Of a stretch of DNA of 64,000 bases, positions 43,806 through 52,437 are shown piece by piece (positions within the stretch are counted from its first letter, which is position 1; each line of letters starts with the position of its first letter). Source of the stretch: JANMJD01 sp963828405 (GTDB lineage: Bacteria > Actinomycetota > Acidimicrobiia > Acidimicrobiales > Ilumatobacteraceae); NCBI GenBank assembly GCA_963828405.1, contig CAWHEG010000031.1, positions 1,674,001 to 1,738,000 on the forward strand. The letters are read 5' to 3'. The notes below the pieces were generated by a model. It had not been told where the DNA came from, made no database searches, and worked only from the letters and a program-made list of their open reading frames with translations. The translations under genes were made by a program, and so were the position numbers.

Positions 43806-44519
43806 TTAGGAACAATGTCCGCCAGGTGTGACATCGGAGGCAGGGTCGGATGGTGGGAATCTCCCGGGCAGGTAGTCCCAACCGGCTCGACGATCGGGCT
43901 CGCGCCGCGTGCAGATGACGGCGTCGACGCCGGTCTTCGCCATGGGCCTCGGGCGGTCCTCGGCGATGACGAACGCCCATTGGTCGGGATCGAGCGCTTC
44001 GATCGCCGTGTCGACCGAGACCTGGACCTGACCGGCTGCAGCCGTTGCGGCTCCGGTCGTCGGGTCGATCGGGCGGTGTCCAACCATCAGTAGCGTCCCA
44101 CCAGTGGCGACTCCCGCGGCCCGTCGCTGAACCATTGCTTCCACCGACCCCGACACGTGGACGTACAGCGAGGCCACGAGGTCGTAGCGCCCAGGCTGGG
44201 GGGTCCACGCCGAGAGGTCACCCTCTACCCAGTCGATGCGTTCGGCGACGTCCCCGCCCACCGCCTCGGCCATCGAACGGCCGTGCGCCAGCGCGGTTGG
44301 CGAGAAGTCGACCGCAGTGACCTTCCACCCGCGAACGGCGAGCCACAGAGCGTCCGATCCGTGACCACACCCGGCATCGAGGGCTAACCCAGGCCGTTGC
44401 TTGGCGACCTCGGTGACCAACCACTGGTTTGGAGGGCGATGCGCGACCTGATCCCGATGGTCGCGCAGAACCTGCGACCATCGATCCTCCCAGAAGCCCC
44501 GGTCGAGCCCTTCGAGCAT
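43806..44519 (-). CDS. Class I SAM-dependent methyltransferase (TehB/thiopurine-like)
   Basis: 237 aa. The first Met with conserved context is at 44519 (LEGLDRGFWEDRW). Motif I LALDAGCGHGSDALWLA binds SAM, the acidic residue of beta2 is in AVDFSPTAL, and DLVASLYVHVSGS is motif IV. Relatives methylate small thiols, metalloids or detoxify. An in-frame extension to 44576 is not conserved. It precedes the 43033 membrane protein by 44 bp on the same strand. Confidence 0.85.
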   Translation of the reverse strand: MLEGLDRGFWEDRWSQVLRDHRDQVAHRPPNQWLVTEVAKQRPGLALDAGCGHGSDALWLAVRGWKVTAVDFSPTALAHGRSMAEAVGGDVAERIDWVEGDLSAWTPQPGRYDLVASLYVHVSGSVEAMVQRRAAGVATGGTLLMVGHRPIDPTTGAATAAAGQVQVSVDTAIEALDPDQWAFVIAEDRPRPMAKTGVDAVICTRREPDRRAGWDYLPGRFPPSDPASDVTPGGHCS

Positions 44520-44822
44520 GATCTCCCGGCTTCTCGTCGAGCAGGTCGTCGATGAACGCGTCGGCTCACCATTCAACGTGCCCGATCGTCGGAAACATTC
44601 TCACCCCAGCCCAAACCGCGGAATCGTCCCGATGCTCAGCGGCCTGCGTGGACGATTGGAAGCAAGTACCGGGGTGGCCAGGCCGTCCGCGACGAGGCGG
44701 TCGGGTGCGCAAGTACGCACCGCCCCGTTGCTGTCGTCGGACTCACGCCCCTTGAGAGCCGCCACGCCCCGACTTGTTTCACCTTGGTCGCCGACCCGAA
44801 GTGAAGATCTGGCGAGAGCTCG
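44520..44822. other. Intergenic region without a recognised gene
   Basis: About 300 bp between the methyltransferase start and the end of the antitoxin gene. Base composition is slightly lower in G+C than the neighbours and no open frame has codon use or similarity I recognise. It probably contains the methyltransferase promoter. Confidence 0.5.
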
Positions 44823-45127
44823 TCAGCTCGCGGCAGAGAGCTTGACGGTGACCTTGAGGTCCAAGGCGGCGGCCACCTTCTGAAGCGTCGTCAGCGTCGC
44901 GCCGACGCCGCCGGCTTCGAGGCGGGCCACTGCTGCCTGACTGGTGCCCATGCGTGCGGCCAGCTCGCGCTGACTGAAGCCGGCAGCCTCCCGAGCGTCG
45001 CGTACCTTCTCGCCGACGTCGAGGGCGAGTCGGTGGCCGCGTAGGTCTCGTCGAAGACGGCGCGCTCGTCGGCGGTCATCGCGGCCAGCCGGTTCTTCTT
45101 CACTTCATCGATCGTCGTACGGGCCAT
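44823..45127 (-). pseudogene. XRE-type (HigA-like) antitoxin gene with one frameshift
   Basis: The N-terminal 31 codons (RTTIDEVKKNRLAAMTADER) are followed, in the next frame, by a helix-turn-helix domain: DVGEKVRDAREAAGFSQREL, MGTSQAAVARLEAGG, LQKVAAALDLKVTVKL. The span of 305 bp is one base short of whole codons. Restoring one base near 45032 (a GG that may have been GGG) gives a 101-aa HigA protein. It starts within the stop codon of the toxin gene (TGATG), the usual toxin-first order of HigBA modules. Confidence 0.8.
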
Positions 45128-45468
45128 CAGTCGTCCTCCTCGGCGGTATGTCCTTCGGCGATGCAGCGGGTCATCGTCCAACGTGCTCGCTGCACCTCAG
45201 CGCGTTCGTTCTGCCGTTGCTTGTGGAACACGGTCAGCAGCACGATGCGCCGGCCGGTGGCGAAGAAGTACGTGATCCGCCACGCCACTCGGAGCACGTC
45301 GAACCGCAGTTCGAACAGTCCGTCGCCGAGCGCACGCGACGCCGGCATCCGAAGCAGGTTGCCTCGCTCCGCCAGGCGCTCGACGTGTGGGAGCACCGAA
45401 GCGAAGTCGTGCGCGCCCAGTCCGCTCATCGATTGCTCCACCTCCGGCTCCAGCTCGACCGACCACAT
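45127..45468 (-). CDS. HigB/RelE-superfamily toxin
   Basis: 113 aa. The core LRMPASRALGDGLFELRFDVLRVAWR and IVLLTVFHKQRQ match phage-derived Gp49-like HigB proteins, ribosome-dependent mRNA endonucleases. The conserved Arg/Lys pair near the C-terminus of the strand (FHKQRQNERAEVQRA) is present. It is upstream of, and overlaps, the HigA-like antitoxin gene, and paired operator-like sites cover its start codon. Confidence 0.87.
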   Translation of the reverse strand: MWSVELEPEVEQSMSGLGAHDFASVLPHVERLAERGNLLRMPASRALGDGLFELRFDVLRVAWRITYFFATGRRIVLLTVFHKQRQNERAEVQRARWTMTRCIAEGHTAEEDD

Positions 45469-45487
45469 GACATCAAAAATGATATCA
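45468..45487. promoter_or_regulatory. Probable HigBA operator
   Basis: Two related 8-bp palindrome-like sites, TGACATCA and TGATATCA (the second perfect), are separated by 4 A residues and overlap the toxin start codon. This A+T-rich block contrasts with the surrounding DNA and fits binding by the antitoxin dimer. Confidence 0.55.
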
Positions 45488-45686
45488 ACCGAGCGACCGG
45501 CTGTCGAGTGATTCCGACCGCGCTTGCCTGGCGAGTTGCATCAAGGTTTCTGGGTCGAGCAGAACCCTCGAGACCTCCCTCGCGACCCGCTTGGTCCCGG
45601 ATTGGTCCTTCTCAGGTCCTTCCTCCAAGCGAACAGGGCGCAACAGGATGCTTCTAGAAGGACACATAACACCAGTTCAGACCGGC

Positions 45687-45709
45687 ATGCCCCCCCTGGC
45701 GGGGGGCAT
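45687..45709. repeat. Strong hairpin at the left end of the IS110 element
   Basis: ATGCCCCCC and GGGGGGCAT form a perfect 9-bp stem around a 5-nt loop. It lies just before the transposase frame and may belong to the element's left non-coding region, where IS110 elements encode structured guide RNA. Confidence 0.5.
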
Positions 45710-45721
45710 CCTGGGGGATGA

Positions 45722-46896
45722 GAATGGTGTCGGCCGGGCACAGGTACGCGTCGGGTGCAGGAGGTACGCGAGTTCCGCACGTGGACCTCGTCGTTGCGGG
45801 AGCTGCGTGACTGGCTCGCCATGGAGGGGGTGACGCAGGTGGCGATGGAAGCGACGGGGGTGTATTGGCGGCCGGTGTGGAGGCACTCGAGACCGTCGAG
45901 ATGTTGCTCGTGAATGCCCAGCATGTGAAGAACCTGCCGGGCCGCAAGACCGACGTGAACGACGCCTGCTGGTTGGCGCAGTTGTTGGAGTGCGGTCTGC
46001 TGCGCGGGTCGTTCGTGCCGCCGCCGGTGATCGCCCGGTTGCGGGACCTGACCCGCTATCGCAAGAAGCTGGTTGAGGACCGGGCTCGGGAGGTGCAGCG
46101 GGTCCAGAAGCTGTTGGAGACCGCCGGGATCAAGCTCGACTCGGTGGTGTCAGACGTGATGGGCAAGGCCGCGCGGCGGATGCTCGACGCCCTGATCGCT
46201 GGGGAACATGACCCGAACGTGATGGCTGAGATGGCGCTCACTCGGATGCGTCCCAAGATCAGGGAGCTACGCCTCGCCCTGGAGGGCCGCTTCGATGATC
46301 ACCATGCGTTGATGCTGTCGTTGCATCTCGGCCATATCGATCAGCTGACGGCGACGATCGATCGGCTCGATGCCGAGGTGGTGCGCGAGATCGACCCTTT
46401 CGTTGAACAAGTCACCCGGCTGTGCACGATTCCGGGCATCGGTCAACGCACCGCCGAGGTGGTGATCGCGGAGATCGGTGTCGACATGACCCGGTTCCCG
46501 ACCGCCAAGCATCTGGCGTCATGGGCCGGGTTGTGCCCCGGCAACCACGAGTCAGCCGGCAAACGTCGCTCGGGCAAGGCCCGCAAGGGTGACGCCGCGC
46601 TGCGAGTGGCGCTCTGCGAAGCCGCCTGGTCCGCGGCCCGCACGAAGGACACCTACTTGGCGGCACAGTTCCGACGGTTCTCGCGTCGCATGGGCAAGCG
46701 CAACGAGGGCAAAGCCATCTTCGCCGTGGCCCACACAATGATCGTCATCTGTTGGCACGTCCTGGCCAACGCCGTTGACTACGACGAGCTCGGCGGCGAC
46801 TACTTCGACCGGCAAGACACCACTGCCGAGACCCGACGCCACGTCGCTGCCCTGCAACGCCTCGGCCACACCGTCACGCTCGACACGGCCGCCTGA
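45722..46896 (+). pseudogene. IS110-family transposase, truncated and frameshifted
   Basis: The first ~50 codons (EVREFRTWTSSLRELRDWLA, VAMEATGVYWRPVW) are in one frame and the remaining 343 (HVKNLPGRKTDVNDACWLAQ, IPGIGQRTAEVVIAEIG, LCPGNHESAGKRRSGKAR) in another, joined at 45881 where one base is missing. The N-terminal part lacks the first catalytic Asp of the DEDD RuvC-like domain, since the frame opens directly after a stop codon. The C-terminal transposase_20 domain with its conserved Ser is complete. Transposition activity is therefore unlikely. Confidence 0.85.
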
Positions 46897-47023
46897 CCCG
46901 TCGGGCTACCGCCCGAGCGGGGCAGCCGCCCCGCACCCGCCGCACGCTCAAGCGCCAGCACCTCAGGGGGATTCTCGTGTCAGAGCCACTGCGGCTGAAT
47001 CGTCGCAGGTCGCGAAACCCCTG

Positions 47024-48112
47024 CTACACGTTGAAGCGGAACTCGGTGACGTCGCCGTCCTGGAAGACGTAGTCCTTGCCCTCGACGCGAAGCTTGCCGA
47101 CCTCCTTGGCCTTGTTCCACGAGCCGAGGGCGAGCAGCTCGTCCCACTGGATCACCTCGGCGCGGATGAAGCCCCGCTGGATGTCGGAGTGGATGCGACC
47201 GGCGCACTCCGGCGCCTTCGAGCCGGCCCGGAACGTCCATGCCCGGCTCTCCTTGTCGCCGGTCGTAAGGAACGTACGCAGCCCGAGCAGGTGGTAGGCG
47301 GAGCGGACCATCCGGAACAGCGCGCCCTCACCCAGGCCGAACCCCTCGAGCATCTCGGCGCGCTCGACCGGGTCGGTGATCGTCGCCGCTTCCGCCTCGA
47401 GCTGGACGCACATCCCGATCACCTCGACGTTGTCGCCGGCCGAGGTGAACTCGTCGCGCACCACCTGTTCGATCTCGGCGGTCCGCTCGAGATCGTCCTC
47501 ACCGACGTTGACCACGGCGAGCACCGAGCGGTTGGTCAGCAGGAAGTACGGGGCGAGGATCTCGCGCCATTCCCGCTTCAGGCCGGCGCGGTACAGCGGG
47601 CGGCCGTCGGACAGCGCCGCGTAGGCTGCCTCCAACGCCTCGATCTCGTCACCCAGCGTTCTGTCGAGCTTCGACTGGCGTTGTGCCTGGTTGAGCCGCT
47701 TCTCCACCGTCTCCAGGTCGGCCAGTGCCAGCTCGAGCTCGACGATGCGCAGGTGCTCCAACGGGTCCGACGGACCGTCGACATCGCCGTCGACGAATGC
47801 CCGCAGCACGAACACGATGGCGTCGACCTCGCGGATGTTGGCGAGGAACTTGTTGCCCAGACCCTCGCCCTTCGAAGCCCCCTCGACCAGGCCGCCGATG
47901 TCGACGACCTGCACCGCGGCGTGCACGACGTTGCGTGACTTCGACATCACCGCCAGCCGGTCGAGCCGGGTGTCGGGCACCTTGGCCACCCCGATGTTGG
48001 GATCCTTGGTGGCGAAGGCGTAGGGCGCGGCGAGCGCACCGCCACCGGTGAGTGCGTTGTACAACGATGACTTGCCCGCATTGGGGAGGCCGACCAGGCC
48101 GAAGCGTTCCAT
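47024..48112 (-). CDS. ychF: Ribosome-binding ATPase YchF
   Basis: 362 aa, Obg-family P-loop protein. The N-terminus has GLPNAGKSSLYNALTGG (Walker A); the VDIGGLVEGASKGEGLGNKF region is the switch; the coiled-coil insert spans about 125-175, and the C-terminal TGS-like domain ends in DGDVTEFRFNV. The non-canonical NxxE motif expected for ATP preference is in TNRSVLAVVNVGE. YchF binds the ribosome and regulates stress responses. Confidence 0.95.
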   Translation of the reverse strand: MERFGLVGLPNAGKSSLYNALTGGGALAAPYAFATKDPNIGVAKVPDTRLDRLAVMSKSRNVVHAAVQVVDIGGLVEGASKGEGLGNKFLANIREVDAIVFVLRAFVDGDVDGPSDPLEHLRIVELELALADLETVEKRLNQAQRQSKLDRTLGDEIEALEAAYAALSDGRPLYRAGLKREWREILAPYFLLTNRSVLAVVNVGEDDLERTAEIEQVVRDEFTSAGDNVEVIGMCVQLEAEAATITDPVERAEMLEGFGLGEGALFRMVRSAYHLLGLRTFLTTGDKESRAWTFRAGSKAPECAGRIHSDIQRGFIRAEVIQWDELLALGSWNKAKEVGKLRVEGKDYVFQDGDVTEFRFNV

Positions 48113-48218
48113 ACCGAGTGGTCGAGGCTACCTGGTGGCCGGCCGTTGGGCCCCGATGCCTTCGGGTGCCAGCCGTCGGCGATCACGGGCGGGGGCGCCC
48201 GCAGTAGCCTCGTCGGCG

Positions 48219-49229
48219 ATGACGCCGGTTGAGGCCCTCGAACGGGCGATCCACTACCTCGACCGCGGGCACGAGGCTGGATTCAAGACCAAGGCGTTCG
48301 TCCGCGCCCTCGAGGTGATCCGCGCCCTGCCCGCCGACGAGGTGGCCGGACGTGCCGCGGCAGGCACCCTCACCCAGCTCGACGGGATCGGCGACGCCAC
48401 CGCCCGACTGGTCGGCGAGGCGCTCGCCGGCGGTGATTCCGCCTACCTGGCCAAGCTCGACGCCGAAACCCGGGTCGAGCTGAGCGAGGTCGGCGCCGTC
48501 TACCGCGGGGCACTGCGCGGTGACTGCCACATGCACTCGCGGTGGAGCGACGGCGGGGCGGCGATCGACCGGATGGCCCACACCGCCGCCGCCCTCGGCC
48601 ACGACTACATCGTGCTCACCGACCATTCGCCGCGGCTGACCATCGCCCACGGCCTCAACCGCGATCGCCTGATCGAGCAACTCGGCGAGATCGCCGCGCT
48701 CAACGAGGAGCTCGCCCCGTTCCGCATCCTGACGGGGATGGAGGTCGACATCCTCGAGGACGGCACTCTCGACCTCGACGACGACCTGCTCGCCCACCTC
48801 GACATCGTCGTGGCCAGTGTCCACTCCAAGCTGCGCATGGAACGTCGCGAGATGACCCAGCGGATGATCCTGGCCGTGGCCAATCCCCATGTCGACATCC
48901 TCGGCCACTGCACCGGCCGGATGATCGGCAAGCGCCCACCTTCGACGTTCGACGCCGACTTCGTGTTCGCCGCCTGCCACCAGTTCGGCACCGCGGTGGA
49001 GATCAACTGCCGGCCCGAGCGGCTCGATCCGCCCCGTGAGCTGCTGCGGCTCGCCATCGACTACGGCTGCTGGTTCGCCATCGATTCCGATGCCCACTCC
49101 ACCGGCCAGCTCGAGTGGCAGCCCCACGGCTGCAACCGGGCGGCCGAGTGCGAGGTGCCGCTGGAGCGGGTGATCAACACGATGGACGCCGACGACCTGC
49201 TCGCCTGGGCCGGGTCGAAGTCGCCGTAG
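48219..49229 (+). CDS. PHP-domain phosphoesterase with N-terminal helix-hairpin-helix region (PolX-like, no polymerase domain)
   Basis: 336 aa. Residues about 1-95 hold a helix-hairpin-helix segment (LTQLDGIGDATARLVGEAL) like the N-terminus of bacterial PolX. The PHP domain follows with HMHSRWSDG, LTDHSPR, GMEVDIL, VASVHSK, LGHCTGRM and DSDAH, which supply the tri-metal ligands. The nucleotidyltransferase palm of PolX is absent. It likely acts as a 3'-5' exonuclease or phosphoesterase in DNA metabolism. Confidence 0.9.
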   Translation: MTPVEALERAIHYLDRGHEAGFKTKAFVRALEVIRALPADEVAGRAAAGTLTQLDGIGDATARLVGEALAGGDSAYLAKLDAETRVELSEVGAVYRGALRGDCHMHSRWSDGGAAIDRMAHTAAALGHDYIVLTDHSPRLTIAHGLNRDRLIEQLGEIAALNEELAPFRILTGMEVDILEDGTLDLDDDLLAHLDIVVASVHSKLRMERREMTQRMILAVANPHVDILGHCTGRMIGKRPPSTFDADFVFAACHQFGTAVEINCRPERLDPPRELLRLAIDYGCWFAIDSDAHSTGQLEWQPHGCNRAAECEVPLERVINTMDADDLLAWAGSKSP

Positions 49230-49283
49230 CGATCCCGAACGGGGTGGCCGCTGCGAACCCCCGGCCGGTAGCCTTGCACCCCT

Positions 49284-49367
49284 ATGTCGAAGAAGACGAA
49301 GAAGAAGAAGGCCAAGCTCCGGCGCTCGAAGGCCAACCATGGCAAGCGCCCGAACATGGGTCGCTGA
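49284..49367 (+). CDS. 50S ribosomal protein bL37
   Basis: 27 codons from ATG 49284 to TGA 49365-49367. The product is extremely basic, starting SKKTKKKKAKLRR and ending with SKANHGKRPN, the ANHGKRPN signature of the short actinobacterial large-subunit protein bL37. It is slightly longer than the 24-residue mycobacterial form. A GTTG-spaced TTG start of the next gene lies 3 bp beyond the stop codon, so it may be co-transcribed with the prolyl oligopeptidase gene. Confidence 0.88.
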   Translation: MSKKTKKKKAKLRRSKANHGKRPNMGR

Positions 49368-49370
49368 TCG

Positions 49371-51461
49371 TTGAGCAACGCGCCGGTCACCCGTCGCGAC
49401 GACATCGTCGATGTCGTCCACGGGGTGCCGGTTCCCGACCCGTACCGATGGCTCGAGGACGCCGAGTCCCCCGAGGTCGCCGCATGGGTCGCCGAGCAGA
49501 ATGAACGAACCGAAGAGGCGCTCGTCGGCCGTCCCGATCGTGGACGATGGCACGAGCGCCTCGTCGCGCTCATGCAGCTCGCCGTCGTCGGCTCCACCGA
49601 GGTGCGTGGCGACCGCCTGATCGGGTTCGAGCGCCCGTTCGGTGCCGAACAGGCTCAGCTCGTCCTGCGCTCGGCATCCGACCCCGAGATCCCACCCCGC
49701 ACGCTGCTCGATCCTGCCGGGTGGTCGGCCGACGGCGCCACGGCCATCGACTGGGCGCACCCCTCCCCGTCGGGCCGCCTCGTCGCCTACGGCGTCAGCG
49801 AGGGTGGCACCGAACGTTCGGTGCTCAAGGTGTTCGACGTCGAATCCGGCGACCACCTCACCGACGAGATCCCCAACGCCCGGGCGGCCAGCGTCGCCTG
49901 GCTCCCGGACGAGTCGGGCATCTTCTACGCCACCTACCCCGAGGGAGACGAGTACCACCGGCACATCCGCTTCCACGTTCTCGGCGCCGACCCGGCGGGC
50001 GACGCGATCGTCTGGGACCGTTCGCCGACCCCCGAGTCGTGGCCCGACGTCTCGCTCTCACCCGACGGTCGTCACCTGTTGATCCACGAGATGGTCACCT
50101 GGGGTCGCTTCGACGTGCACCTGCTCGACCGCGCCGGCGACACCTGGACCACGATCGTCGCCGGCCGCGACGGCCAGACCTTCCTCGATTTCGGCGCCGA
50201 CGGGCTGTACGGCACGACGACGATCGACAGCCCGCGGGGTCGGATCGTCACGATGGCGTTCTCCGATCCCCGCCTCGAGTCGGCGCGCACGATCGTGCCG
50301 GAGTCCGCCGGGGTGCGCCGATCGTGCTGCCTGAGCGGCGACGAGGTCGTCTCGGTGGTCAACGAACACGCCATCGACCGCATCGAGCGCCACGCCGTCG
50401 CCGACGGCCGGCCGCTCGGCGGCATCGACGGCCTCGGGCTGATCAGTGTGAACAGCCTCGACAGCGATCGCGCCCGGCGGGGCGAACCGGTTCCCGTGTT
50501 CTTCACCACGGCCGGGTTCGATTCGCCGGGGACGATGTGGCGGTGGACGGCGGACGATGGCGTGCGGCGATGGTCGCCGGCTCCGGGGCCCGGGGGCGCC
50601 GGACCGACGCCGCTGGCCGCCTCCCAACACCGCTACCCGTCCTACGACGGGACCGAGGTGGGGATCTTCCTGCTCCACCGGGCCGACATCGTGCCGACGG
50701 CGGAGAGCCCCGCCCTGCTCAACGGTTACGGCGGGTTCGCCATCTCCGAGACGCCGGTGTGGTCCGCGCTGATCAACGCGTGGTGCGAACAGGGTGGCGT
50801 CTACGCCATCGCCGGTCTCCGGGGCGGGCTCGAGGAGGGCGACGCCTGGCACCACGCCGGCCGGCGCGCCGAGAAGCAGAACGTGTTCGACGACTTCCAC
50901 GCCGCCGGGGACTGGCTCGTCGAGCGGGGCTGCACCAGCCGTGATCGCCTGGGCATCCACGGGGGCTCGAACGGCGGTCTGCTCGTCGGCGCGGCGCTCA
51001 CCCAGCGCCCCCAGGCCTATCGGGCGGTGTGGTGCGCGGTGCCGTTGCTCGACATGATCCGCTTCCCCCGGTTCCTCATCGCCCGGCTGTGGACCGACGA
51101 GTACGGCGACCCCGATGTGGCCGAGGAGTTCGCCTGGTTGCACGCCTACTCGCCGTACCACCACGTGCGCGACGGCGAGACCTACCCGGCGGTGCTGCTC
51201 ACCACCGCCGAGGGCGACGGCCGGGTCGACCCGCTGCACGCCCGCAAGATGGCCGCCCTGCTCCAGTACGCCGCGGCGGACCAGGACGAACGCCCCGTGT
51301 TCCTCCGTCAGCAGAGCCGGGCCGGCCACGGCGCCGGGATGCCGGTGAGCAAGCGGGCCGAGGAGTCCGCCGACGTCTTGGCGTTCTTCGCCTGGCAACT
51401 GGGCCGCCTGGCAGCCGGGCCGGTGAGCACTCCATCCGCATCGAGCTCGGTGGCGCCGTGA
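49371..51461 (+). CDS. Prolyl oligopeptidase family serine peptidase (S9A)
   Basis: 696 aa from a TTG start. Residues about 70-400 form a seven-bladed propeller (SPDGRHLLIHEMVTWG). The C-terminal alpha/beta-hydrolase domain has the nucleophile in GIHGGSNGGLL (Ser about 532), the Asp in GDGRVDPLHARK (about 619) and the His in RAGHGAG (about 652). It cleaves short peptides after proline in the cytosol. It lies 3 bp after bL37 and overlaps the following gene by 4 bp. Confidence 0.93.
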   Translation: MSNAPVTRRDDIVDVVHGVPVPDPYRWLEDAESPEVAAWVAEQNERTEEALVGRPDRGRWHERLVALMQLAVVGSTEVRGDRLIGFERPFGAEQAQLVLRSASDPEIPPRTLLDPAGWSADGATAIDWAHPSPSGRLVAYGVSEGGTERSVLKVFDVESGDHLTDEIPNARAASVAWLPDESGIFYATYPEGDEYHRHIRFHVLGADPAGDAIVWDRSPTPESWPDVSLSPDGRHLLIHEMVTWGRFDVHLLDRAGDTWTTIVAGRDGQTFLDFGADGLYGTTTIDSPRGRIVTMAFSDPRLESARTIVPESAGVRRSCCLSGDEVVSVVNEHAIDRIERHAVADGRPLGGIDGLGLISVNSLDSDRARRGEPVPVFFTTAGFDSPGTMWRWTADDGVRRWSPAPGPGGAGPTPLAASQHRYPSYDGTEVGIFLLHRADIVPTAESPALLNGYGGFAISETPVWSALINAWCEQGGVYAIAGLRGGLEEGDAWHHAGRRAEKQNVFDDFHAAGDWLVERGCTSRDRLGIHGGSNGGLLVGAALTQRPQAYRAVWCAVPLLDMIRFPRFLIARLWTDEYGDPDVAEEFAWLHAYSPYHHVRDGETYPAVLLTTAEGDGRVDPLHARKMAALLQYAAADQDERPVFLRQQSRAGHGAGMPVSKRAEESADVLAFFAWQLGRLAAGPVSTPSASSSVAP

Positions 51462-52072
51462 TCCTGCGGCTGACGGTCCACGGCGACCCGGGAGCGTGGC
51501 GGCGACTCGGCCTGGACGTCGGCGCCGATGGTGCGTTCGACGTCGGCACGACCGGGTTCGACGTCGTCGCCCGGGACCCCGCAGGGCTCGTCGCCTGGAC
51601 GATCCTGGGCGCCGACCCGAACTTCACGACGGTCGACGGACTGCCCACGACCGTGCTCGACGCCGATCGGGTGCCTGCCCAACGGGTGTCGTACCACGTG
51701 CTGCCCGTGCGTCGCGTCGATCATGTCGTGGTCGTCACGCCGTCGCTCGAGCGGACGTGCACGGCGATCGCGGCCGCGACCGGCGCACCGCTCAAACGGA
51801 TCCGCGAGGTCGGCGGCGGTGTGCGCCAGGGCTTCCACCGGATGGGCGAGGTGATCGTCGAGGTGGTCGAGCGTCCCGACATCCCGGCCGACTCGGCGGC
51901 GATGTTCTGGGGACTGGCATTCGCCGTGGACGACTTGGAGGCGGCGACCGGCCGCCTGGGTCGCGACCTGCTCGGCCCGCTCAGGCCGGCGGTGCAGCCC
52001 GGCCGGTTGATCGCCACGGTGCGCGAGTCGGCGGGCCTCGGCGTGCCGCTCGCCCTGATGACGCCCGGCTGA
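51458..52072 (+). CDS. VOC-superfamily protein
   Basis: 204 aa from a GTG overlapping the peptidase stop codon. It contains one recognisable vicinal-oxygen-chelate half (RRVDHVVVVTPSLERTCTAI with the first His, and VIVEVVERPD) and a degenerate N-terminal half. Metal ligands are incomplete, so activity is uncertain. A C-terminal LIATVRESAGLGVPLALM resembles members used as small-molecule binders. Confidence 0.6.
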   Translation: MILRLTVHGDPGAWRRLGLDVGADGAFDVGTTGFDVVARDPAGLVAWTILGADPNFTTVDGLPTTVLDADRVPAQRVSYHVLPVRRVDHVVVVTPSLERTCTAIAAATGAPLKRIREVGGGVRQGFHRMGEVIVEVVERPDIPADSAAMFWGLAFAVDDLEAATGRLGRDLLGPLRPAVQPGRLIATVRESAGLGVPLALMTPG

Positions 52073-52080
52073 TCCTCTCT

Positions 52081-52116
52081 CCCCACCCGAACGGGCCTCC
52101 CCACCCGAACGGGCCT
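52081..52116. repeat. Two tandem 18-bp units before palindrome copy 3
   Basis: CCCCACCCGAACGGGCCT occurs twice without a gap (52081-52098 and 52099-52116), directly after the VOC stop codon. Each contains the self-complementary core CCCGAACGGG. Confidence 0.85.
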
Positions 52117-52128
52117 CGAATGGGCGGC

Positions 52129-52176
52129 GAAGTGATGCCACAACATCGCTCTTTGGCCACGATTTGGCATCACTTC
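52129..52176. repeat. Palindromic repeat unit, copy 3
   Basis: Perfect 12-bp arms GAAGTGATGCCA and TGGCATCACTTC around 24 bp that contain TTGGCCAC at loop positions 13-20, as in copy 1. It lies between convergent genes, directly left of a heptamer array. Confidence 0.9.
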
Positions 52177-52185
52177 CCCCCGCCG

Positions 52186-52283
52186 CCCGTCGTCCGTCGC
52201 CCGTCGCCCGTCGCCCGTCGCCCGTCGCCCGTCGCCCGTCGCCCGTCGCCCGTCGCCCGTCGCCCGTCGCCCGTCGCCCGCCG
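52186..52283. repeat. Heptamer tandem repeat (CCCGTCG)n
   Basis: Twelve exact copies of CCCGTCG and one TCCGTCG, then a degenerate copy and related CCCGCCGGCGG sequence. The 7-bp unit shifts the frame on every change of copy number, so it cannot code stably. It separates palindrome copy 3 from the end of the nuclease gene. Confidence 0.92.
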
Positions 52284-52437
52284 GCGGCTCTCGTCGGGCG
52301 GCCCGTCGCCCGCCGGCGGCCCTCGTCGGGCGGCCCTCGCCGGGCGGCCACACCGCTGGACCATTCCGCCGCTGCGGCCGCGGAGGGCGCCGCCGGCCTG
52401 AACTCCGTTGTGGGCGGGCTGGGGGCTCGACGCTGGA

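Larger units (their letters stand above)
45687..46975 (+). mobile_element. Decayed IS110-family insertion sequence
   Basis: Boundaries are approximate. The element consists of a left non-coding stretch with a hairpin, a transposase frame that is truncated and frameshifted, and a right non-coding stretch of about 80 bp. Similar short sequences GGGGGATGAGAATGGTGTC (45714) and GGGGGATTCTCGTGTC (46966) flank it, possibly element ends. It separates the HigBA pair from core gene ychF. Confidence 0.7.

Noticed and set aside
45485..45667. 60-aa minus-strand open frame upstream of the HigB-like gene
   Set aside because: No recognised motif or ribosome-binding site, and it ends upstream of the operator; kept as non-coding.
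45687..46975. Active IS110 element with the adjacent HigBA as cargo
   Set aside because: The transposase lacks its first catalytic Asp and has a frameshift, and the toxin-antitoxin pair lies outside the likely ends.
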